64,000 bases of DNA from JAGWBJ01 sp964291465 (GTDB lineage: Bacteria; Chloroflexota; Dehalococcoidia; Lucifugimonadales; JAGWBF01), in assembly GCA_964291465.2 (NCBI GenBank), contig OZ219928.1:186001-250000 (forward strand). Reading direction: 5' to 3'. Numbering within the stretch: the first letter of the stretch is position 1; each line of letters begins with the position of its first letter. Below the pieces are notes generated by a model that saw only the letters and a list, made by a program, of their open reading frames with translations, did no database searches and was not told the origin of the DNA. The position numbers and the translations under genes are program-made. This document shows positions 35,443 through 42,345 of the stretch, piece by piece.

Positions 35443-36336
35443 CTATTTCTTGGCGACCTCGGTCATCGCCAGCTCCTCTATGAAGTTCACGATGCCCGAG
35501 TGGTCGTTCTCTCCCTTGTCCCGGTTCATGAGGGCGCCGATCATCTGCTGCACCAGGCCCGTGACGGGGAGGGGCACCCCCAGCTCCTTGCCCGTCAGCA
35601 GCGCGTTGTGCAGGTCCTTCTGGTGCAGGCGGATGCGGAAGCCGGGGTTGAAGTTCCGGTCCATGATCATGGGGACCTTGGCCTCCATGACGGTGCTCCC
35701 GGCCAGGCCGCTCCGGATGGCCTGGAACACCAGCTCCGGGTCTATCCCGGCCTTCTGGGCCAGGACGAAGGCCTCCCCCACCGCCTCGATGTTGGCGGCC
35801 ACGATTATCTGGTTGGCCAGCTTGACCGTGTTGCCCGCTCCCACGTCGCCCACGCGCACCACGCTGGCGCCCATCACGTCGAGGACCGGCCGGCAGCGGT
35901 CCAGCACCTCCTGCTTGCCCCCCACCATTATGGCCAGGTTGCCCGATATGGCCGCGGGCTCTCCGCCGCTCACCGGGGCGTCCAGCATCTCCACGCCCAC
36001 CTTGGCCGCCTCGGCGGCGAGCTTCTGGGAGGTCAGGGGAGCGATGGAGCTCATGTCGATGATCACCGAGCCCGCCTTCGCTCCCTTCAGGGCCCCCTTG
36101 GGGCCTATGATCACGTCCTCGGAGTCGGGGGAGTCGGGCACCATGGCTATGAATATCTCGGTCCTCTGGGCCACCTCCATGGATGAGCCGGCCAGCTCCG
36201 CGCCCTCGGCGGCCAGCTCGTCCATGGAGCTGCGGCTGCGGTTGTATATCGTCAGGGAGTAGCCGGCCTTCATCAGGTTCCTGGCCATGGGCTTGCCCAT
36301 GATCCCCAGTCCGACGAATCCTATGGCGGGGGTCAT
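35443..36336 (-). CDS. Beta-hydroxyacid dehydrogenase (3-hydroxyisobutyrate / tartronate semialdehyde reductase type)
   Basis: 297 residues. N-terminal Rossmann motif IGFVGLGIMGKPMARNLMKAG, substrate motif DAPVSGGEPAA near residue 120, and catalytic lysine in GAGNTVKLANQII (about residue 170). This is the GarR/MmsB family. Substrate could be 2-hydroxy-3-oxopropionate or 3-hydroxyisobutyrate. It lies six bases after the NUDIX stop and abuts sucC. Confidence 0.92.
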   Translation of the reverse strand: MTPAIGFVGLGIMGKPMARNLMKAGYSLTIYNRSRSSMDELAAEGAELAGSSMEVAQRTEIFIAMVPDSPDSEDVIIGPKGALKGAKAGSVIIDMSSIAPLTSQKLAAEAAKVGVEMLDAPVSGGEPAAISGNLAIMVGGKQEVLDRCRPVLDVMGASVVRVGDVGAGNTVKLANQIIVAANIEAVGEAFVLAQKAGIDPELVFQAIRSGLAGSTVMEAKVPMIMDRNFNPGFRIRLHQKDLHNALLTGKELGVPLPVTGLVQQMIGALMNRDKGENDHSGIVNFIEELAMTEVAKK

Positions 36337-36342
36337 TCTCCT

Positions 36343-36861
36343 CTATCCTCCTACGGTCGAGTGGCGGCGTTCTTCCCGGAGCATCTTCCAGGCCCGCAGT
36401 ATCTCCCGGTCCCGAGAGAAGGCCAGCGGGGGCAGCTCCTCGGGGGAGAAGAAGCCCACTTCCTGTATCTCCGGACCGGCGGCGGTGCGGCCTCCGCTGA
36501 TCCGGGAGTCGTAGGTCACCAGGATCACCGGCTGGCCCTCCTGGGAGAATACACCCACCAGTCCGGTCACGTCCACCTCCAGGCCCGTCTCTTCCAGCAC
36601 CTCCCTGGCGGCCGCCGCCTCCACCGGCTCGCCTCGGTCGACATATCCCCCGGGAAGGCTCCAGAGGCCGATGCCCGGCTCCAGGCCACGCTTGACCATC
36701 AGCACCCTGCCGTCGCGCTCCACCACCGTCACGGCTGTCACCTTGGGGTCGTGGTACACCACCCGGCCGCAGCTCGGGCAGGCCGGCCTCTCCCTCCCCT
36801 GCACGTGGCGCACCTCCAGGGGCGAGGCGCAGCGAGGGCAGTACTTGTCATCTGCCAGCAT
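36343..36861 (-). CDS. NUDIX hydrolase with N-terminal zinc ribbon
   Basis: 172 residues. Zinc ribbon (YCPRCASPLE...ACPSCGRVVYHDP) at residues 5-40, then a NUDIX domain with the full box GGYVDRGEPVEAAAAREVL followed by EETG. This layout matches NudC/ADP-ribose pyrophosphatase-like enzymes. ATG 36861 begins just before the first cysteine pair; the frame extends further up to 36954 without support. TTATAC lies five bases before this ATG, so the mRNA may be leaderless. Confidence 0.88.
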   Translation of the reverse strand: MLADDKYCPRCASPLEVRHVQGRERPACPSCGRVVYHDPKVTAVTVVERDGRVLMVKRGLEPGIGLWSLPGGYVDRGEPVEAAAAREVLEETGLEVDVTGLVGVFSQEGQPVILVTYDSRISGGRTAAGPEIQEVGFFSPEELPPLAFSRDREILRAWKMLREERRHSTVGG

Positions 36862-36954
36862 GAGCGGTATAAGGATACCACGACATGGACGGCAGGTGCA
36901 TGACGGGGCATGGTCGGCCCAGGTCTTTCGATTCTTCGCGGATGTCCGCCCCAC

Positions 36955-37109
36955 CCCTTGTATCTTATGAAGGTGGCGGGGTAGACCGGCCGCCCCTTGG
37001 TCTCGGAGACCGTAATCCAGCGTGGTCGCCCCGCTGTGTACTCTTGGAGCCCGAACAGTTGCCTGGGCCAGGGAGCCCGTATCTGCAAGGATGGGAGAAG
37101 GAGAGACCG
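36955..37109 (+). ncRNA. Candidate IS110 bridge RNA region
   Basis: Non-coding left flank of the transposase gene, where IS110-group elements encode the bridge RNA that pairs with target and donor DNA. A GGTCT-CGG-AGACC hairpin (36999-37011) and several G/C-rich complementary stretches are visible. Position is the main support; the target and donor guide loops could not be assigned by eye. Confidence 0.35.
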
Positions 37110-38138
37110 ATGTTTGTTGGGATCGATGTTTCCAAGGATTGGGTCGATGTCGCGGTGCGACCGACCGGCGAGGTATGGCGCGTCGATGGAAGTCAGAAGG
37201 CGGTGGACGGTCTTGTTCGACGGCTGGAGGACCTGGCGCCGCAATTGGTCGTCATGGAGGCAACGGGCGGGTACGAGATCCTGCTCGTCGCTGCCCTCGG
37301 CGCTGCGGGAGTCCCTGTTGCCGTGGTCAATCCCCGGCACGTCCGGGACTTTGCACGGTCCCAGGGCATACTGGCGAAGACCGACCGCCTCGACGCCGGC
37401 GTTATCGCCCATTTCGGGGAGGTCAGTGGTGTGCAGGCCCAACCCCTCGTATCCGAGGAGGCGCGGGAGCTCGAGGGACTCGTGGCGCGTCGTCGTCAGC
37501 TCGTGCAGATGCGGACCGCCGAGCAGTCCCGTCGCCGCCTGGCCTCCCCCGCCATCCTTCAGAGCATCAACCAGGTGATCGCCTTCCTCGATCGCCAGTT
37601 GAAGGAGATCGACGATGACCTGGAGCGTCGCCTGCGAAGCAGTCCGCTGTGGCGAGAGCGGGAGAAGCTGCTGCGGAGCGTGCCGGGTGTGGGACCGGTG
37701 ACCACCTTCAACCTGCTGGCCGATCTGCCGGAGTTGGGGTCCCTGGACCGGAGAGCGGTTGCTGCCCTGGTTGGTGTGGCGCCCCTGAGCCGGGACAGTG
37801 GGCAGTTCCGAGGCGTGCGCAACTGTTGGGGAGGGCGGGCCAAGGTGCGCGCAGCCCTCTACATGGCGACCCTGGTCGCCGTCCAACGCAATCCGGTCTT
37901 GAAGGAATTCTATCACCGGCTCCTGCAAGCGGGGAAACCCCCGAAAGTGGCGCTCACGGCATGTATGCGCAAGCTATTGACCATCCTCAACGCGATGCTC
38001 AAGCGCGGCAGCCACATGGGACGCCAGCCACGCCCTCAACCCTTGACCCTGAAGACAGTTGCTGGGTTCCGGTCTGCGCCGGAACGACGGGTTGTCGGGA
38101 CCGCCATCTTCACCCTCAGGCGAGGGTGGGCTCCATAA
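37110..38138 (+). CDS. IS110-family transposase
   Basis: 342 residues. N-terminal RuvC-like DEDD domain: MFVGIDVSKDWVDVA (first Asp at 6), VMEATGGYE, and AKTDRLDAGVIA. C-terminal Tnp20 domain: LRSVPGVGPVTTFNLLADLP, then ALVGVAPLSRDSGQ, which carries the serine, and CMRKLLTILNAMLKRG. The last 45 residues after this (from SHMGRQPRPQ) are atypical for the family and read into a REP-like palindrome. GGAGAAGGAGAG precedes ATG 37110; the frame is open to 36885 but that part is the non-coding flank. Confidence 0.92.
   Translation: MFVGIDVSKDWVDVAVRPTGEVWRVDGSQKAVDGLVRRLEDLAPQLVVMEATGGYEILLVAALGAAGVPVAVVNPRHVRDFARSQGILAKTDRLDAGVIAHFGEVSGVQAQPLVSEEARELEGLVARRRQLVQMRTAEQSRRRLASPAILQSINQVIAFLDRQLKEIDDDLERRLRSSPLWREREKLLRSVPGVGPVTTFNLLADLPELGSLDRRAVAALVGVAPLSRDSGQFRGVRNCWGGRAKVRAALYMATLVAVQRNPVLKEFYHRLLQAGKPPKVALTACMRKLLTILNAMLKRGSHMGRQPRPQPLTLKTVAGFRSAPERRVVGTAIFTLRRGWAP
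38067..38084. repeat. REP-like palindrome at the 3' end of the IS110 gene
   Basis: TTCCGG-TCTGCG-CCGGAA hairpin followed by CGACGGG. This looks like the widespread intergenic 'ggttccggc...gccggaacgacg' type of REP element, here read as the tail of the transposase. Confidence 0.5.
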
Positions 38139-38155
38139 CCCGGCAGGGGCCTGGG
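38124..38155. repeat. Direct repeat copy 1 (IS110 right end)
   Basis: 32-base sequence beginning GGGTGGGCTCCATAACCCGG and ending GGGCCTGGG. It matches 39667-39699 with few differences. The transposase stop codon lies inside it. Confidence 0.7.
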
Positions 38156-38198
38156 TTGTTCAAAGCAGCCGGGATTTCATCGAGGAGGTACTGTCCAC

Positions 38199-39593
38199 AT
38201 GACCGAAGAGACCAAGTCCATCACCCTGGAGGTGGCCGAGTACTCCAGCTCTGTCTCGTATGCCGACCTGCCGCCGCCGCTGGTCCATAGGGCCAAGGAG
38301 GCGGTGGTCGACGGCCTGGGGGTGATGCTTGCCGGGCACGGCGCCGACTGCTCCCGCGTCGTCAGGAGCTACCTGGGCGACATGGGCCTGTCCGGCAAGT
38401 CGTCGGTCATCGGTGAGGGCATCCGGCTGCCCGCCCAGTTCGCCGCCCTGGCCAACGGGGTCAGCGGCCACGCCCTCGACTTCGACGACACGCAGATATC
38501 GTCGGTCCCGGACCGGGTCTACGGCCTCCTTACCCATCCCACGGTGCCGGTCCTCTCCGCCGCCCTGGCCCAGGCCGAGGAGACCGGTGCAGGGGGAAGG
38601 GACCTGCTGGCGGCTTTCTGCGCCGGGGTCGAGATTGCCTGCAAGGTTGCCGAGACCATCGCGCCCCGGCACTATCAGGGGGGCTTCCACTCCACGGGGA
38701 CCATCGGCGTCATCGGCGCGGCCGCCGCGGCCGCCCGGCTCATGGAGCTGGACGTGGATACCACCCGCCACGCCATCGGCATCGCCGCCAGCAAGAGCGC
38801 CGGCATCAGGGTCGCCTTCGGCACCATGACCAAGCCCTACCACGCGGGCGCGGCCGGCGAGAACGGCGTGGTGGCGGCCAAGCTGGCTCGGCTGGGGTAC
38901 ACCACCGACCCCGACGCGCTGGACGGCAGGTGGGGCTTCTTTCAGGTAGCGGGGGGAGGCTCCGACCCGCAGCTCATCCGGGGGAAGCTTGGCAGCCCCT
39001 ACGCCTTCGTGGACCCGGGCGTCTCCATTAAGCCCTACCCCTGCGGCTCCCTGGCCCACCCCAGCATGGACGCCATGCTGGAGCTGGTCACCGAGCACGA
39101 CGTCAGGCCGGAGACGGTGAAAGAGATCAGGTTCGGCACCAGCTCCAACGTGCTCAACGCCCTCCGCTACAGGGAGCCCCACAACGAGCTGGAGGCCAAG
39201 TTCAGCATCCCCTTCTGCATGGCCATACTGGTGCTGGACCGCCGCGGCGGCATAGCCGAGTTCTCCGACGAGACGGTGGAGCGGCCGGACGTACGGAAGA
39301 TGATGGCCAGGGTCGTCCCGTACCTGCACGAGGGGTTGGAGGCCCGGGGCTTCGAGCGCATACTAAGCCTCATCGAGGTCGAGCTCGAGGACGGGTCCGT
39401 GCTGTCCAGGGAGGCCTCCACCTCCCGGGGGACGCCCGAGCGTCCCATGACCCGGGAAGAGCTGGAGGCCAAGTTCGAGGACTGCGCCCGGGGGACCATC
39501 ACCCCCCAGCGGCAGAGAGAGGCGTTGGACGCGGTCTACGCCCTGGAGGACCTGGGCGACGTGGCGCGGCTGACCGCCCTGCTGAGCGGCTAG
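38199..39593 (+). CDS. MmgE/PrpD family protein
   Basis: 464 residues of the MmgE/PrpD family, which includes 2-methylcitrate dehydratase, immune-responsive cis-aconitate decarboxylase and related lyases. Recognised by GVSGHALDFDDTQ near residue 90, the helical N-domain, and the C-domain segment KPYPCGSLAHPSMDAML. The substrate is unclear and no prpB/prpC neighbours are present. GAGGAGG stands 12 bases before ATG. The gene is bracketed by the two 32-33-bp direct repeats. Confidence 0.9.
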   Translation: MTEETKSITLEVAEYSSSVSYADLPPPLVHRAKEAVVDGLGVMLAGHGADCSRVVRSYLGDMGLSGKSSVIGEGIRLPAQFAALANGVSGHALDFDDTQISSVPDRVYGLLTHPTVPVLSAALAQAEETGAGGRDLLAAFCAGVEIACKVAETIAPRHYQGGFHSTGTIGVIGAAAAAARLMELDVDTTRHAIGIAASKSAGIRVAFGTMTKPYHAGAAGENGVVAAKLARLGYTTDPDALDGRWGFFQVAGGGSDPQLIRGKLGSPYAFVDPGVSIKPYPCGSLAHPSMDAMLELVTEHDVRPETVKEIRFGTSSNVLNALRYREPHNELEAKFSIPFCMAILVLDRRGGIAEFSDETVERPDVRKMMARVVPYLHEGLEARGFERILSLIEVELEDGSVLSREASTSRGTPERPMTREELEAKFEDCARGTITPQRQREALDAVYALEDLGDVARLTALLSG

Positions 39594-39666
39594 TATGCCG
39601 TCTCACAGGTTTGTCGAATAAGTCCGTCCGCCGCCCGCCCTGCCTGCCGCAGGCCGGTTCACCGGT

Positions 39667-39699
39667 GGGTGGGCTCAATAACCCGGGGACGGGCCTGGG
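39667..39699. repeat. Direct repeat copy 2, probable IS110 end remnant
   Basis: 33 bases nearly equal to the IS110 right end at 38124-38155, including an in-frame GWAQ-stop in place of GWAP-stop. No transposase sequence precedes it, so it is a remnant of a related element or an older target site. It lies between the convergent mmgE-type and pfkB genes. Confidence 0.6.
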
Positions 39700-39706
39700 G
39701 GTACAA

Positions 39707-40639
39707 CTAACTTGGGAGATAGGACGCCAGGAAAGCCTCCACCTCGGCCCGGTGGGGCATGGAGTCCTGGGCGCCATGCTTGGTGACCGCCAGCGCCCCG
39801 GCGGCCATGGCCCGTTGCACGGCCTCCTCCGGACCCGCTCCCTCGGCCAGGGCCGCCGCCAGGGCGCCGTTGAAGGCGTCGCCCGCTGCCACCGTGTCCA
39901 CCGCGTCGACCGGGTGGGCGGGGACGTGGCGGGAGGTGGACCCGTCGCAGTAGTAGGCGCCCAGCGACCCCATCTTGACGATGGCGCAGCCCGCTCCCCT
40001 CTCCAGCAGCCTGGCTGCGGCCGTCTCCGCCGAGGCAGCGTCCACTACTGGGAAGCCGGCCAGCGCCTGGGCCTCGGTCTCGTTGGGCGTGACGTAGCTG
40101 CAGTAGCCGTACATCTCGTCGGGCAGGGGGCGGGCCGGTCCCGGGTCCAGGATCACCGTCCTGCCCGTGGAGAAGGCGGCGCGGGCGGCCGCCAGGGACG
40201 CCTCCAGGGGCACTTCGAGCTGCAGCATGAGCACCGACGCGTGCTCCATCGCCGCCACGACCCGGGAGACCTCGGCGAGGCCGCAGGTCGCGTTGGCCCC
40301 CAGCACCTGGACGATGCGGTTCTGGGCCGAGGAGTCGATGTTGATCACGGCGATACCCGAGCTGGTCCCGGCATCCACCTCGACGCCGGACACGTCCACC
40401 CCGGCGCCCCGAAGGTGGCCCAGCAGCTCCCCGCCGAAGGAGTCCCCGCCGACCCGGCCCACCATCATCACCGCCGCCCCCATGCGCGCCGCCGCCACCG
40501 CCTGGTTGGCGCCCTTCCCGCCGGGGTAGGTCAGGAACCTGTCGCCCACCACCGTCTCTCCCGGCTGGGGGGACCGCTGGGACATGGTGACCAGGTCCAT
40601 GTTGATCCCGCCGAGGACCACTACCGACGGTCGCGCCAT
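39707..40639 (-). CDS. PfkB-family carbohydrate kinase (ribokinase-like)
   Basis: 310 residues. Signature 1 is GGKGANQAVAAARMGA (residues 39-54), which is typical of ribokinases. Signature 2, DTVAAGDAFNGALAAALAEG, holds the catalytic Asp. VNINM-type start GGINMDLV binds the sugar. Ribose is the likely substrate, but no ribose transporter is next to it. The ATG lies six bases after an extended -10, so the mRNA is probably leaderless. Confidence 0.92.
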   Translation of the reverse strand: MARPSVVVLGGINMDLVTMSQRSPQPGETVVGDRFLTYPGGKGANQAVAAARMGAAVMMVGRVGGDSFGGELLGHLRGAGVDVSGVEVDAGTSSGIAVINIDSSAQNRIVQVLGANATCGLAEVSRVVAAMEHASVLMLQLEVPLEASLAAARAAFSTGRTVILDPGPARPLPDEMYGYCSYVTPNETEAQALAGFPVVDAASAETAAARLLERGAGCAIVKMGSLGAYYCDGSTSRHVPAHPVDAVDTVAAGDAFNGALAAALAEGAGPEEAVQRAMAAGALAVTKHGAQDSMPHRAEVEAFLASYLPS

Positions 40640-40645
40640 GGGCGA

Positions 40646-40654
40646 ATCATAGCA
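40646..40654 (-). promoter_or_regulatory. Extended -10 promoter, leaderless pfkB gene
   Basis: Minus strand TGC-TATGAT (40654-40646). Six bases separate it from the ATG at 40639, so transcription should begin at or next to the start codon. No Shine-Dalgarno sequence is present. Confidence 0.6.
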
Positions 40655-40682
40655 CAGGGTCCGTCATGGCCGTGGCCGCCCG

Positions 40683-41882
40683 TCAGGTCAGGTCGGCGAC
40701 CGCCTGCACCTGCACCAGGGCGCCGGGCTGCATGAGCTGGCTCACGACCACCGTGGTCGCCGCGGGCAGGTCGTCGCCGAAGAGCTCTCGCCGCGCCTCC
40801 TGCACCTCCCGGTGCTGCGACGCCGCCTGGGGAGCCAGGTACTCCACGGTGCGGACCACGTCCCCCGGGGCGCCCCCCGCCTCCTCCACCAGCTCCGCGA
40901 CGTTGGCGAAGGCCTGCCTGGCCTGGGCGGCGACGCCCCCGCCCACGAGAGCGCCGGCGCCGTCCACCCCGGTCTGGCCTGAGACGAACAACAGGCCGCC
41001 CTTCTCCACGGCCGGATGAAAGGTCGCTCCCCCGCGGCCCGGCCGTCCCGCGCCGATGGCCCTCCGGGCCCCGCCGGCCACCGCGAACATGTCGATCTCA
41101 GCCAGGGCGCCCGGGGCCAGGAGCTGGTCGATTACGATGTTGGTGGATGCGGGCAGGTGGTCGCCGAAGAAACCCCGGCGCACCTCCTCCGTCCCCTGGT
41201 ATCCCTCCAGGGCCTCGGGGACGATGTAGTCCACCGTCTTGACCACGTCCTCGAGTCCCAGGCCCGCGCTCTCCAGGATGCGCCGTGCCCTCGCGTAGAT
41301 GGCGCGGGTCTGGGCGACGATGCCGTCGGGAAAGCTGGGGGTCCCCATATCGTCGAAAGAGCGGGCGACGACCCCCGCGACCCACAGCACCCGGCCCCCG
41401 CCCCAGGCCGGCTTGTACGGGAGCCGCCAGTCGTTCCTGGGGTCCGGGTAGTGGGGCCGCTCCTTGCCGCCCCTCTCGGCCACGGCCTCTATCTCCACCA
41501 GGGCGCCGTCGTCCAGCAGCGCCTCCACGGCGATGGCCGTCACAGCCGGGAGCCCCTCCACGCCCATCAGATCGGCCCGCACGCCTATGGACTGGTTGAA
41601 GCTGGGCAGCGCCTCCGGGGTCATGTAGTAGACCACCTTCACCAGGTCGGACAGGCCGTAGCCGGCCTCCCCCATGATGCGCAGCAGCTTGTCGTAGGCC
41701 GCCGCCGTCTGCCGGCCCATGTCCCCCTTGCAGGTCCACCCGTCCCCCGAGGGGTCGGGCTCGGCGGCCGTGATGCCGCTCACCCACAGCGTGTCCGAGC
41801 TGTCCGCCGCGTGGGAGCAGGCGCCCCGGCTGTATCCGGCGGTCACTGCGCCCTCGGGGTCCATGGTCCTCTTCGCCGCCAC
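40683..41882 (-). CDS. Triple RidA-domain fusion protein
   Basis: 399 residues with three YjgF/YER057c/RidA domains in tandem, at about 10-140, 155-265 and 275-399. Each has the same pattern: an early LWVSGITA/LWVAGVVA/LFVSGQTG strand, a DLVKVVYYM/DVVKTVDYI/DVVRTVEYL strand and a final ALVEIEAVA/ALAEIDMFA/ALVQVQAVA strand. RidA proteins form trimers and deaminate enamine/imine intermediates; here one chain could form the whole trimer. The imine-binding Arg of RidA is not obvious in any copy. GTG 41882 follows AGGAGG by five bases; GTG 41888 is less likely. Confidence 0.85.
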   Translation of the reverse strand: MAAKRTMDPEGAVTAGYSRGACSHAADSSDTLWVSGITAAEPDPSGDGWTCKGDMGRQTAAAYDKLLRIMGEAGYGLSDLVKVVYYMTPEALPSFNQSIGVRADLMGVEGLPAVTAIAVEALLDDGALVEIEAVAERGGKERPHYPDPRNDWRLPYKPAWGGGRVLWVAGVVARSFDDMGTPSFPDGIVAQTRAIYARARRILESAGLGLEDVVKTVDYIVPEALEGYQGTEEVRRGFFGDHLPASTNIVIDQLLAPGALAEIDMFAVAGGARRAIGAGRPGRGGATFHPAVEKGGLLFVSGQTGVDGAGALVGGGVAAQARQAFANVAELVEEAGGAPGDVVRTVEYLAPQAASQHREVQEARRELFGDDLPAATTVVVSQLMQPGALVQVQAVADLT

Positions 41883-41993
41883 GCTCACCTCCTGTTGGAC
41901 ATGGGTCCAAGGCTACGTGCCCCCGGTGGGCGGTGTCAATGACACTCGCCCCTTCCCAACCCTCCAACCCTGTCCTACCATAACACCTATCCG

Positions 41994-42030
41994 TTCTCCC
42001 TCTCCCTGGAGAGAGGGCAGGGGTGAGGGC
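41994..42030. repeat. Dispersed palindromic repeat, copy 1
   Basis: TTCTCCCTCTCCCTGGAGAG followed by AGGGCAGGGGTGAGGGC. A second copy lies inverted at 52210-52245. Repeats of this 'ctctccc-gggagag-ggtgagg' type are scattered in many bacterial genomes. The whole 41883-42345 gap holds repeats and no gene. Confidence 0.7.
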
Positions 42031-42158
42031 CCGCCTCAATGGGAGAAAATGAGAGGAAATGAGAGGGAAACTGAAAATTTTAGGTATCGGGGAGACCCCG
42101 TCATCCCACCGGCTAAACTCGTCCAGGAGAACGCTGACATGAATTCACTCAGAGCCCG

Positions 42159-42248
42159 CGTCATGCCCGCCGTGCTTGACCGTCATATCCGCCGTGCTTA
42201 ACCGTCATGCCCGCCGCTCCTAACCGTCATACCCGCGAAAGCGGGTAT
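42159..42248. repeat. Four 22-bp tandem repeats ending in a GAAA hairpin
   Basis: Units at 42159, 42181, 42203 and 42225, each starting CGTCAT and 22 bases long. The first three continue (G/A)(C/T)CCGCCG-. The fourth turns into a perfect 8-bp hairpin, ATACCCGC-GAAA-GCGGGTAT (42229-42248). The hairpin resembles REP-type elements. No spacers, so not a CRISPR. Confidence 0.75.
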
Positions 42249-42345
42249 CCAAGTCCCGGGGCTTTGGGCACGAGCGCATCCAGCCTTGAAGCGGCATGGC
42301 CTTTCCTGTAATGTAGGCGTCGAACGTACCTGTGGAGGCTGGCAC

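Larger units (their letters stand above)
36955..38155 (+). mobile_element. IS110-family insertion sequence
   Basis: One transposase gene with a 150-base non-coding left flank and no terminal inverted repeats, the normal arrangement for IS110. The right limit is placed after GGGCCTGGG at 38155, because the same end motif recurs at 39667-39699 and the sequences diverge there. The left limit is a guess. The gene is intact, so the element may still be active. Confidence 0.7.

Noticed and set aside
36885..37109. Extended N-terminus of the IS110 transposase
   Set aside because: Family proteins begin at the MFVGIDVS-type start; the upstream open frame covers the non-coding flank and part of the NUDIX gene region.
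42159..42248. CRISPR array
   Set aside because: The 22-bp units abut with no spacers and end in a REP-like hairpin.
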